Part shown: piece after piece, positions 11,036 through 21,774 of the stretch
How positions within the stretch are numbered: position 1 is the stretch's first letter
Layout: every line of letters starts with the position of its first letter
Assembly (NCBI GenBank): GCA_003212515.1
Contig: QCPL01000005.1
Coordinates: 25,943 to 89,942 of the forward strand
Length of the DNA: 64,000 nt
Source: Prochlorococcus sp. AG-436-M02
Lineage (GTDB): Bacteria; Cyanobacteriota; Cyanobacteriia; PCC-6307; Cyanobiaceae
Direction: 5' to 3'
Notes under the pieces: model-generated
The model's input: the letters and a program-made list of their open reading frames with translations, nothing else
What the model was told of the DNA's origin: nothing
Databases searched by the model: none
Translations under genes and position numbers: made by a program

Positions 11036-11164
11036 TTTTCAGCAACTCTTTTTTTAAGATATCTCCATTCTGCATGTTGTTTTGATTTTTGAAAAAGCTC
11101 AGCAAATGCCAAAACCCTGAAAAATTCTCAGTAAATGGGCCCTGGAACTCATAAGATCTGATAA

Positions 11165-12481
<1,317 letters not shown>

Positions 12482-12501
12482 TTTCCAAATCTATTTATTC
12501 T

Positions 12502-14196
12502 TTAGTTATTAGTTGAGTTATTCTTTCTTTGTAGGTGCTCAAGTTTTTCGTCTCGTCTTATTTTCATTTGAAGTGTTAACCATTTTAAGGAAATGGGAAA
12601 AGCAATTCCTATTGGTATTAATGAGAATATAGATCTATTGTTTGATGCTAAAAGAGCAGCAGAGATCCCAAGACAACCTAATAAAATTGATTGCCCCATT
12701 GATTGCTGAGCATTAATCATTCTTCGCAGTTGGCGATCAGACTCTCCAAGCCTGATTTGTAGTTGAAGATCACCTTGTTCCAGTCTTTCTAAGTTTTCAT
12801 CCAGACGCTTTGGTAGGCCTACTGCTTTACTTCCTAGTTCGCCAAATTGGCGCCCTATTTCGTTTATCAAATCATTTGGATTGGGATTACTAGATGTCAT
12901 TAGTGGGATTAGGTATGGCTTGGTAATTGCGATTAGATTAAAGCTTGGATCAAGGCTTCTACCCACGCCCTCAAAAGTAGATAAAGCTCTCATTACAAAA
13001 ATGAGTTCAACAGGAAGCCTAAATGGTTGTCCATAGACTAATTCATAAAGATCTACAGATAATTTCTCAATTGTATCTGTGTCAAAGGGTGGAGTAAGTC
13101 TTTCCTTTAACATTATCCTCACTAATCGTCTAACTGGCCCTAAATCAATTCCTTTTGCTAGTAATCCAGCTTCTTGCAATTTTCTTACAAGTTTAGTGGC
13201 ATCTCCTAGGGCAGCAGCTTTAACCATGCTCCCAAGTTCATTTCTTAGACGATCAGAAATCATACCCATCATTCCAAAGTCGTAAAAGATTAGGGAGCCA
13301 TCTTTCGACACAGCTAGGTTCCCAGGATGAGGATCTGCATGAAAGAAGCCAAATTCAATAAGTTGTTTTAAATAGCTCGATGCTCCTAGCTCTGCAATTG
13401 AAGAAGGGTTAATACCATTTTTTATAATTTCTTCTTGATCATTGATTTTGATACCTGGTAGATAATCCAAGCAAAGAACTTTCTTTGTGCTTAATTCCCA
13501 AATAACCCTAGGAACTTTGATCTTGGGATCCTCAAGAAATTGTTGACGAAATCTTGCTGCATATTCAGCTTCTACTTGAAAATCAAGTTCTTTTAATAAA
13601 ACCTTTTTGCATTCTCTAGCTATCCCAATCCAGTCGCGTCCTTGGCTCCAAGATTTCTTTTTTTGTAGGACTACAGCTACTTGTTGCATTATTTCAAGGT
13701 CTATTCTGAAAAAAGTTTCTAAACCAGGACGCTGAATTTTTAAAACTACTTTTCTTCCACTACTTAGACAGGCTCTATGAACTTGCGCTATTGAAGCAGC
13801 AGCAATGGGTTTTTCATCAAGATCGATAATTTCTTTGCACCTTTCCCCTAGCTGTGTCTCTAAGATTGCTTGTACTTTTTCAAAGTCAAATGCGGGAACT
13901 TTATCTTGTAATCCAGCGAGTTCTATGATCCAATTTTTTGGCAAAACATCAGGCCTTGCTGAAATTAATTGGCCAAGTTTTATAAAGGCAGAGCCTAGAT
14001 CAAGCAACTCTTTTGTAAGCCATTTAGCTCTAGAATGCTGCCTAATATTTTCTTTAGTTTTTGAGAAGCCGCCTAGATAAGTCCATTTTTGCGAGTCGCA
14101 CCATAAGATGAATAACAATGTTATTACAGATCGCCAAATTCTTATGGCACGGAAATATTGACGTAAGGATTTGATTATTGAGCTTTGAAGTATCAA
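12502..14196 (-). CDS. ABC1/UbiB-family atypical kinase
   Basis: LGSAFIKLGQLISARPDVLP, AAASIAQVHRA, FGFFHADPHPGNL. Confidence 0.92.
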   Translation of the reverse strand: MILQSSIIKSLRQYFRAIRIWRSVITLLFILWCDSQKWTYLGGFSKTKENIRQHSRAKWLTKELLDLGSAFIKLGQLISARPDVLPKNWIIELAGLQDKVPAFDFEKVQAILETQLGERCKEIIDLDEKPIAAASIAQVHRACLSSGRKVVLKIQRPGLETFFRIDLEIMQQVAVVLQKKKSWSQGRDWIGIARECKKVLLKELDFQVEAEYAARFRQQFLEDPKIKVPRVIWELSTKKVLCLDYLPGIKINDQEEIIKNGINPSSIAELGASSYLKQLIEFGFFHADPHPGNLAVSKDGSLIFYDFGMMGMISDRLRNELGSMVKAAALGDATKLVRKLQEAGLLAKGIDLGPVRRLVRIMLKERLTPPFDTDTIEKLSVDLYELVYGQPFRLPVELIFVMRALSTFEGVGRSLDPSFNLIAITKPYLIPLMTSSNPNPNDLINEIGRQFGELGSKAVGLPKRLDENLERLEQGDLQLQIRLGESDRQLRRMINAQQSMGQSILLGCLGISAALLASNNRSIFSLIPIGIAFPISLKWLTLQMKIRRDEKLEHLQRKNNSTNN

Positions 14197-14507
14197 TTGA
14201 TTTCCTCAATTTGATTTGTTAGGTTTACAATTTCCTTTCTTATTTGATTTATTTTACTTTGAACAGTAAAAGAAGCGTCCTTTTTAAAAAGATTCTTTGT
14301 TAGATTTTTCTTTTCATTTTCTATTGCATTAATTCTCTCAGCTTCATCGACAATTTCTTTTTGAAATAGATCCCACTCTTTCTTGATGCCAGAAGGTGAA
14401 TCCCTGATGAATCCTGCTGCTTCATATAATGAAGCAGTCAAATTCTTGTCTAAGCGAGTCTTGAGTCGTTTGAATATAGCTTTGAGCAAAGTTTCAGAGG
14501 ATGCCAT
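14193..14507 (-). CDS. Hypothetical coiled-coil protein
   Basis: 104 aa ORF overlapping the start of the ABC1 gene by 4 nt (coupled). Confidence 0.65.
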   Translation of the reverse strand: MASSETLLKAIFKRLKTRLDKNLTASLYEAAGFIRDSPSGIKKEWDLFQKEIVDEAERINAIENEKKNLTKNLFKKDASFTVQSKINQIRKEIVNLTNQIEEIN

Positions 14508-14703
14508 TAAGTGCCTGTATTAAGACTAGAATTTTAGAAGATTTTCCTAGAATTATGACTTCTATGAGTTGACTTTTTCTACTTTGGACTGATAAACGTA
14601 AAGGAATTTAGGACAGGTTTAGTAATTTTAGCCCTTTTAAACAATTGGAAGGTATTCGAATCACTTTTCAATAGATCTTTTTATTTGATTATTTGAAATG
14701 ATC

Positions 14704-14946
14704 TTAGAAAAATAACTCTGCATATTGTTTACCTTTTGCAGTTAAAACACTTTCTTCTTGGAGAGATTGGCTGCTATACATGGTTTGATTTGGAAGTCTA
14801 GTTAAGGCTTTACGAGTAATTTTATATCCTATTGCTAGAGATCCACCAATTAAAAATGGTAAAAGCCAATAATTGATGAATGGTTGGAATTTTTTTTTGA
14901 TTTTTTCATTTCCTAGATTTGGGAAATTGAAATTGCCACAAAGCAT
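14704..14946 (-). CDS. Hypothetical small membrane protein (5' end uncertain; frame stays open to 15099)
   Basis: One clear TM segment (INYWLLPFLIGGSLAIGYKI); see finding on the start. Confidence 0.5.
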   Translation of the reverse strand: MLCGNFNFPNLGNEKIKKKFQPFINYWLLPFLIGGSLAIGYKITRKALTRLPNQTMYSSQSLQEESVLTAKGKQYAELFF

Positions 14947-15169
14947 CTCTTTAAGTTGGGAGCAAAAATTTCTTCTATTTAGTTTTTCTAATTCTATTGA
15001 GATATCTGGTTCATCATGATATACGACACCATAATGAATTAATGCAGTTTTAAATTTTCTAAAAGGGATGTGAGGATTGATTATTGCTCTATGCCTTGGT
15101 CACTTTTCCTTTGTTAGTCTTAATATGCTGCTCTCAGTAAAAACCAATTTTTAAGGAGCGTCACAAATC

Positions 15170-16126
15170 TTGGAAACAATTGAAACTGATGTGGTGATAG
15201 TTGGGGGTGGACCTGCTGGCTGCAGTTGCGCTCTCTATACATCCAGAGCGGATTTGAAGACAGTTATTCTTGATAAGAATCCTTCAGTAGGGGCACTTGC
15301 TATAACTCATCAGATTGCAAATTACCCTGGTGTGCCAACAGATATTAGTGGAGAAGACTTGCTTAACTTAATGAGAGATCAAGCTGTTCAATATGGAACT
15401 GATTATCGACGAGCTCAGGTTTTTGGCATAGATACCACTGGCGATTGGAAGACAGTGTTTACTCCTGAAGGTACATTTAAAGGCCGGGCCCTAGTTGTTG
15501 CGAGTGGTGCAATGGGCAGGCCCGCTTCATTTAAAGGTGAAGCCGAGTTTCTTGGTAGAGGTGTGAGTTATTGTGCAACTTGTGATGGGGCATTTTATAA
15601 ATCACGGGAGGTTGCTGTTGTAGGAGTCAATAAAGAGGCAATAGAGGAAGCACAAGTACTTACAAAATTTGCTTCAACCGTACATTGGATTACATCAAAT
15701 GATCCTAAAGAAGACAATATTGAAGCGATGGATTTGATCTCTAAGAAGAATGTAAAGCATTGGAGCAAAACGAGATTAATGAAAATAGATGGCAGTGATG
15801 CTGGTGTAACAGGGGTTGTTTTGAAGACCCGCTCTAATGAAGAGACTCAACCTTTACCAGTTGAGGGAGTATTTGTTTATATGAGTGGTTCAAAACCTAT
15901 TACTGATTTTTTGGGTGATCAAATTGCATTAAAAGAAGATGGCGGGGTAATCGTGGATGATTTTATGTCAACAACTTCTGAAGGTGTTTGGGCTATAGGT
16001 GATATAAGAAATACTCCTTTTAAACAAGCAGTAGTAGCTGCTTCTGATGGATGTATTGCTGCTATGGCTATAGATAGATATTTAAATAGTCGTAAGTCAA
16101 TTCGTGTAGATTGGGTTCATTCTTAA
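15170..16126 (+). CDS. Thioredoxin-reductase-like FAD-dependent disulfide oxidoreductase, DDOR/DTR-like
   Basis: VVIVGGGPAGCSCALYTSRA, CATCDG redox site, WAIGDIRNTPFKQAVVAASDG; NADPH motifs absent; TTG start. Confidence 0.85.
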   Translation: METIETDVVIVGGGPAGCSCALYTSRADLKTVILDKNPSVGALAITHQIANYPGVPTDISGEDLLNLMRDQAVQYGTDYRRAQVFGIDTTGDWKTVFTPEGTFKGRALVVASGAMGRPASFKGEAEFLGRGVSYCATCDGAFYKSREVAVVGVNKEAIEEAQVLTKFASTVHWITSNDPKEDNIEAMDLISKKNVKHWSKTRLMKIDGSDAGVTGVVLKTRSNEETQPLPVEGVFVYMSGSKPITDFLGDQIALKEDGGVIVDDFMSTTSEGVWAIGDIRNTPFKQAVVAASDGCIAAMAIDRYLNSRKSIRVDWVHS

Positions 16127-16185
16127 CTTAATTAGATATATTTATTGAATTGAGATTATTGAGCTAGATTTTATTTAGTCAACTT

Positions 16186-16467
16186 TTATAGTTCAATCGC
16201 TTCAGAAACATAAGCGACTCCACCGTAATAGCTAAGGATTGATTTGACATTATCTTTTAGCTTACTAATAATGTCTTCTTCACAGAAGACTATTACATGA
16301 GCATTTGCTCCTAGACCAGAAAACTCCATATCTTCTGAAACTACTGTTTCAGGACCTCTCCCAGTAGCATGCTTTGTAACTGTATATCCTGGGACATCTG
16401 CAGCTTCTAATGCTTTTAAAATGGCATCCAACTCTCTTTCACTAAAGATAAGATCTAATCTTTTCAT
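16186..16467 (-). CDS. sbtB: PII-like regulator SbtB
   Basis: 93 aa PII-like fold sequence directly downstream of sbtA. Confidence 0.85.
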   Translation of the reverse strand: MKRLDLIFSERELDAILKALEAADVPGYTVTKHATGRGPETVVSEDMEFSGLGANAHVIVFCEEDIISKLKDNVKSILSYYGGVAYVSEAIEL

Positions 16468-16470
16468 TTT

Positions 16471-17466
16471 TTAACCTGCAGAAGGAATGATGTTATTCAC
16501 AAGACCCATATATAAAGGAATCCCAATAACAATGTTAAATGGAAAAGTTAGTCCTAGAGTAGTAGAAATGTAATAACTTGCTTTAGCTTCAGGGACAGTC
16601 ATCCTCATGGCGGCTGGGACCGCAAGATAAGATGCACTTGCGCAAAGTACAGCGAATAGAAGTGCATTTCCAGGTTCAAGAAGTAATGCTTTCGCTACAA
16701 ATACGCCTAAAACAGCATTCAATAGAGGAATTAATACAGCAAAGAAAATCAGGAATGAACCTGCCTTTTTGAGACCAGGTAATCTTTGTGCTGCAACTAT
16801 ACCCATATCAAGTAAAAAGAAACATTCTGCACCGTAAAATAATTTTCCGGTAAAGGGTTGCATTTTTTCTACTCCGCTTGGATTATGAGCTGCAGTTAGG
16901 AATCCAATTAACAGACTTCCAAGAAGTAAATACACCGAACCATTAAGAACTGATTCTCGGAATATTGAACTCCATTTCATTTCTCTAGAAATGGGTCTAT
17001 TTTTTGGTGCTGCAAGCTTTACGAGGAGCAACCCAACAATAATTGCTGGTGATTCCATTAATGCGAGTGCTGCAACCATGAAACCATCAAAGTGAATATT
17101 TTGACTTTCCAAGAAACTTTCTGCAGTTATGAATGTAACCGCACTTATGGAACCATAGGCTGCTGCAATTGCGGCTGAATTAAATACATCAAGTTTTAGT
17201 CTAAGTATCACGAAACAAATCAGCGGAATCACTAAAGACATTGCTATTGCAGAGGACACTGTCGGAACTACTTGTCCCCCAAATCCACTTTTTTCAAGTT
17301 CCATTCCTCCTTTAAACCCAATTGCCAGAAGAAGATATAAAGAGAACAGTTTTGGAAGCGGGGCTGGTATTTCTAAATCAGACCTTAAAAGAACAGCAAT
17401 TATTCCTAAGAAAAAGAAAAGAACAGGTGGTGTTAGTACGTTTTGAAGAACAAGGTTAGTCTCCAT
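16471..17466 (-). CDS. sbtA: Sodium-dependent bicarbonate transporter SbtA
   Basis: NVLTPPVLFFFLGIIAVLLRSDLEIP...YLLLAIGFKGGMEL; polytopic. Confidence 0.92.
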   Translation of the reverse strand: METNLVLQNVLTPPVLFFFLGIIAVLLRSDLEIPAPLPKLFSLYLLLAIGFKGGMELEKSGFGGQVVPTVSSAIAMSLVIPLICFVILRLKLDVFNSAAIAAAYGSISAVTFITAESFLESQNIHFDGFMVAALALMESPAIIVGLLLVKLAAPKNRPISREMKWSSIFRESVLNGSVYLLLGSLLIGFLTAAHNPSGVEKMQPFTGKLFYGAECFFLLDMGIVAAQRLPGLKKAGSFLIFFAVLIPLLNAVLGVFVAKALLLEPGNALLFAVLCASASYLAVPAAMRMTVPEAKASYYISTTLGLTFPFNIVIGIPLYMGLVNNIIPSAG

Positions 17467-17490
17467 AGCTTTCTAATATATAAATGATTT

Positions 17491-19164
17491 TTATATTGCT
17501 TGAAGCTGATTCTTGGCTAATTCAAGAGCTTCTTTTCTGGTACTAATAAGACCTTCAACTCCAAACTTTGAAAGCCTTTCTTTTACTTTTCCTGTAGCAC
17601 CAGCAACATATGCTTTCCTAGAATTAATTTGAGCTTCTTGAATCATATCTTCAATAGCTAGGGTTGCGGTCACTCCTAAACGAGGGACATCAGTTATATC
17701 TAGAATTAAGATTTTGTAATTTCTAATTAACATCATTCTTTCAGTTATTCCTTTTGCTGCACCAAAGCTCAGAGGACCTTTAAGTCTAAATAACATTACT
17801 TCTCCAGAGCAGCTTTCTAACAAAGTTTGCTCATCTTGAGGGAGTGGGAAATCAGTTTCATCAGAATTTCCTAAGGGGTTGTCAGCTTCCATTCCTTCTA
17901 ATTGAGTTTGAGTAATTGAGTCGATAGTGAGCATATTTGCTACAAAAACCCCGACTAAAACTGCCCAAATTAGATCCCAAAAGACTGTCATCAAAAGGAC
18001 TCCATACATAACACTTGCGGTTTTAAGCGAAAGTTTATGTGCCCTCATTAGAAATCCCCAGTCAATAATATCTAGTCCAACCTTTATAAGAATTCCAGCA
18101 AGGAGTGCAGTTGGAATTTGTTCAGCGAGAGGTCCAGCACCTACAAGAACTATTAAAAGAACTATGGAATGCATCATCCCTGATAGAGGAGTGCTGCCTC
18201 CTGATTTCACATTTATAACCGTTCTCATTGTTGCTCCTGCACCTGGTAGACCTGAGAAAAGACCTGCGACTGCATTTCCTATGCCTTGTCCGATTAATTC
18301 TCTATCTGAATCGTGCCTACTTTGAGAAATATTATCTGCTACAAGAGAAGTGAGTAAAGAATCAATTGCTCCGAGAACTGCGAGAACTAAGCCTGCTTTT
18401 AGAATGATTGGGAAATATTGAGTAAAGCTAGGAATACTAAGTGAGGGTATTCCTCTTGGAATGTCACCTATTCGATCTAAATTCGTATCACCAAAAAACA
18501 GTATGGAGAGCGGAGTAACAATTAATAAAGCTAATAGTGGGGATGGGACCCATTGGCTTATGCGTCTTGGCGTAAGAAAAACAATACCTAAGGTCATTAT
18601 TGCGACTGCTATTGCTGATCCATTTGGTTGAAAATTGGAAAAAACAGTTGATAGAGAATCAACTACTCCACCTCTTGTAATTATTCCAAGCAATGGCCCT
18701 ATTTGAAGGGCAATAATAATTACACCTATTCCAGACATAAAGCCTGAAACAACTGAGTAAGGAACAAGAGTTATATATTTCCCAAGCTTTAGGATGCCAA
18801 ATAAAATTTGAAATAGCCCACCAATTACAACCGCTGCCATGACAAGGGGCAGGATTTGTTCCGCTGATAGATCTCTTGGGACACCAACTGCTGCAAGACT
18901 TGCTACAACTCCAGCAACCGTGACACTCATCGGGCCTGTTGGACCACTTACTTGAGATGGGGTTCCACCAAATAAAGCTGCTAAAAAACCAACAACAACA
19001 GCACCATACAGTCCATAAATTGCACCGCCTGGACCAAGCGCAGCATTACCAAATGCTAGAGCGAGTGGCAGTGCAACTACTGCTGCGGTCAGACCACCTA
19101 ATACATCACCTCGAATATTTTTTAGGTGAAAGCCATGAATTAGGTTCAATTGCTTAGACTCCAT
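17491..19164 (-). CDS. bicA: SulP-family bicarbonate transporter, BicA-like, with STAS domain
   Basis: RGDVLGGLTAAVVALPLALAFG, SulP core, C-terminal STAS (LILDITDVPRLGVTATLAIEDMI). Confidence 0.85.
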   Translation of the reverse strand: MESKQLNLIHGFHLKNIRGDVLGGLTAAVVALPLALAFGNAALGPGGAIYGLYGAVVVGFLAALFGGTPSQVSGPTGPMSVTVAGVVASLAAVGVPRDLSAEQILPLVMAAVVIGGLFQILFGILKLGKYITLVPYSVVSGFMSGIGVIIIALQIGPLLGIITRGGVVDSLSTVFSNFQPNGSAIAVAIMTLGIVFLTPRRISQWVPSPLLALLIVTPLSILFFGDTNLDRIGDIPRGIPSLSIPSFTQYFPIILKAGLVLAVLGAIDSLLTSLVADNISQSRHDSDRELIGQGIGNAVAGLFSGLPGAGATMRTVINVKSGGSTPLSGMMHSIVLLIVLVGAGPLAEQIPTALLAGILIKVGLDIIDWGFLMRAHKLSLKTASVMYGVLLMTVFWDLIWAVLVGVFVANMLTIDSITQTQLEGMEADNPLGNSDETDFPLPQDEQTLLESCSGEVMLFRLKGPLSFGAAKGITERMMLIRNYKILILDITDVPRLGVTATLAIEDMIQEAQINSRKAYVAGATGKVKERLSKFGVEGLISTRKEALELAKNQLQAI

Positions 19165-19310
19165 CAGTCACTTATTCTGTAGCACCTTATCTTGTTAAGG
19201 GTCCTTAGTGTGATTTTTTAGGATGAAAAGTTAGTTTCAGCGAGTTCGCTTAGTAATTTTTAGTATTTTTAAGGTCATTTTTATCAGAATAGAATTAATT
19301 TAAAATCCTT

Positions 19311-20249
19311 ATGGCTGTAGGTGGTTATCGAGATTATTTCAAGGTTCTTGGGGTTGAGAGGAAGGCAAGTCTTGATGAAATTAAAAATGCTTTCCGACGA
19401 CTTGCTAGAAAGTTTCATCCTGATGTCAATCCAGGAGATCAGGATGCAGAAGAACGCTTCAAAGAAATTAATGAGGCCTATGAAGTTCTATCTGACCCCC
19501 TGAAGAAAAGAAAATATGAACAATTTGGCAAATATTGGAATCAATCTACTGGTGTTGGTTCGGGATTAGATGGTTTTGATATTGATTTTGGGCGCTATAC
19601 AAATTTTGATGATTTTGTTAAGGATCTTCTTGGAAGATTTGTTAGTGGAAGAGGGATGGAAGGATTTTCTCAGTCTTATAATTCTTCTGGTACGCAATAT
19701 AGACGGCCAGCAAATCTTGATGTGCACATTACATTGAAAATAAGTTTTGCTGAGGCATTTGCTGGTACTCAGCGTTCTCTATTTGTAAATGATGAACAAG
19801 TTGAAGTGAGAATTCCGAGAGGAGTTGTTAATGGGACTCGTCTTAGAGTTAAAGAAAAAGGGAATTTGCAGCCTGGAAAAGGACGCAGGGGAAATATATT
19901 GATCAATCTTGAGGTCGGAAATCATAAGGTTTGGCAATTGGATGGAGTTCAGCTCAAAGCAGAATTACCGGTTTCCTATGATGAGCTGCTTTTAGGCTCA
20001 ATTGTTACAGCTATGACACCAGATGGAGAGACTCAATTAACTATTCCACCTAGGACCTTACCAGGTTCAAGCTTAAGATTAAAAGGTAAGGGTTGGCCTC
20101 TTAAGAATTCTCGTGGCGACTTGATTCTTGCTCTTTCATTACGATTTCCTGCTTCTTTGTCTTCTACTGAAATTGCTCTATTTAATAAATTAAAAGAGAC
20201 TAGTCTTTTTGATCCTAGAAAAGAGTGGATTAACTCTGCTCGTCTATAG
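19311..20249 (+). CDS. DnaJ-class molecular chaperone (CbpA-like)
   Basis: J-domain with HPD (FHPDVNPGD) and C-terminal domains. Confidence 0.92.
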   Translation: MAVGGYRDYFKVLGVERKASLDEIKNAFRRLARKFHPDVNPGDQDAEERFKEINEAYEVLSDPLKKRKYEQFGKYWNQSTGVGSGLDGFDIDFGRYTNFDDFVKDLLGRFVSGRGMEGFSQSYNSSGTQYRRPANLDVHITLKISFAEAFAGTQRSLFVNDEQVEVRIPRGVVNGTRLRVKEKGNLQPGKGRRGNILINLEVGNHKVWQLDGVQLKAELPVSYDELLLGSIVTAMTPDGETQLTIPPRTLPGSSLRLKGKGWPLKNSRGDLILALSLRFPASLSSTEIALFNKLKETSLFDPRKEWINSARL

Positions 20250-20291
20250 AAGGCTTTACGATCATGATTAATTGGTTTGGTTTTTAACCAT

Positions 20292-21296
20292 ATGGAACTT
20301 ACTTATCGCCCTCGTCGTCTTCGCAGAACATCTGCTTTAAGAAGCATGGTTAGAGAAAATAGCCTAACTGCTTCTGATTTTATTTATCCTTTGTTTGTTC
20401 ATGAGGGAGATTCGATTGAACAGATTGCTGCAATGCCTGGAGCAAACCGGTGGCCCCTGGATGCTTTGATCGGAGAAGTTACAAGGGCATGGAATTTAGG
20501 TGTTAGATGTATTGTCTTATTTCCTAAAGTTGATGATTCGCTTAAAACCGAAGGTGGTGAAGAGTGTTTTAACCAGAATGGTTTAATTCCAAGGGCTATT
20601 AGACGTATAAAACAAGAATTGCCGGAAATGACAATTATGACTGATGTTGCATTAGATCCTTATTCAATAGATGGTCATGATGGGATAGTAAGTGCCGAGG
20701 GAATTGTTTTAAATGATGAGACAATTGATCACCTTTGTAAGCAAGCAATTGTTCAAGCTGCTGCAGGTGCTGATTTGATTGGACCTAGTGACATGATGGA
20801 TGGACGTGTGGGGGCTATACGTGAATCTTTGGATGATGAAGGTTTTGAGAATGTTGGAATTATTAGTTATACAGCCAAATATTCGTCAGCCTACTATGGC
20901 CCTTTCAGAGAGGCACTCGATTCGGCCCCTAGATCTGTTAATGAGAAGCCAATCCCTAAGGACAAAAGTACTTATCAAATGGATCCTGCTAATTCAAGGG
21001 AAGCTATTACAGAAGCTCAATTAGATGAGCAAGAAGGTGCTGATATTTTGATGGTTAAACCTGGACTTGCCTATCTGGATATCATTTATAGATTAAGAAA
21101 AGAATCTGAATTGCCTATTGCTGCCTATAATGTTAGTGGAGAATATTCAATGGTAAAAGCTGCTGCTGCAAAGGGTTGGATAGATGAAAGATCTGTAGTT
21201 TTAGAAACTTTGTTGAGCTTTAAGAGAGCTGGTGCTGATCTGATTTTGACTTATCACGCATGTGATGCAGCAGCATGGCTAAAGAATAAGTCATGA
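20292..21296 (+). CDS. hemB: Delta-aminolevulinic acid dehydratase (porphobilinogen synthase)
   Basis: RPRRLRRTSALRSMVRE, DVALDPYSIDGHDG, MVKPGLAYLDI, YNVSGEYSM; start at the second Met of the ORF. Confidence 0.96.
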   Translation: MELTYRPRRLRRTSALRSMVRENSLTASDFIYPLFVHEGDSIEQIAAMPGANRWPLDALIGEVTRAWNLGVRCIVLFPKVDDSLKTEGGEECFNQNGLIPRAIRRIKQELPEMTIMTDVALDPYSIDGHDGIVSAEGIVLNDETIDHLCKQAIVQAAAGADLIGPSDMMDGRVGAIRESLDDEGFENVGIISYTAKYSSAYYGPFREALDSAPRSVNEKPIPKDKSTYQMDPANSREAITEAQLDEQEGADILMVKPGLAYLDIIYRLRKESELPIAAYNVSGEYSMVKAAAAKGWIDERSVVLETLLSFKRAGADLILTYHACDAAAWLKNKS

Positions 21297-21353
21297 CTAT
21301 TTAACAAAATTGACTCTAATCTTCTTTATTTAAGTTGTGCAAACTTTTTCAAA

Positions 21354-21758
21354 ATGGCTGAGCAAAATTTAGAGAACAGTTCAATTAATGTTCAAAGACT
21401 AGGGCATGTAGCTATACGTGTTAAAGATGTCGATAGAGCAAAACAATTTTATCTGAACTTAGGAATGAAACTTACTTGGGATGACCCTGATTGGTGTTAT
21501 TTAGAAGCAGGACCTGGTAATGATGGCCTTGCTTTATTGGGACCAGGATATAAAGCTGCAGGACCGCATTTTGCCTTTCACTTTACTGATAAACGTGAAA
21601 TAGAAGAGCTGCATATACAGTTGATTGCCGCTGGAGCCAAAGTTGGGACTTTGCATGATCATCGTGATGGGACTTCTTCTTTCTATCTCCGAGACCCTGA
21701 AGGTAATTGGTTGGAAATGCTTTATCACCCTCAAGATGGTGTCCCTTCCAACCAATGA
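21354..21758 (+). CDS. VOC/glyoxalase-like protein
   Basis: RLGHVAIRVKDVDRAKQFYLNLGMKLTWDDP...LRDPEGNWLEML. Confidence 0.88.
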   Translation: MAEQNLENSSINVQRLGHVAIRVKDVDRAKQFYLNLGMKLTWDDPDWCYLEAGPGNDGLALLGPGYKAAGPHFAFHFTDKREIEELHIQLIAAGAKVGTLHDHRDGTSSFYLRDPEGNWLEMLYHPQDGVPSNQ

Positions 21759-21774
21759 AGTCGTGAGGTTTTGA

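Noticed and set aside
17927-18325. 132 aa + strand ORF opposite bicA
   Set aside because: Antisense of a clear SulP transporter
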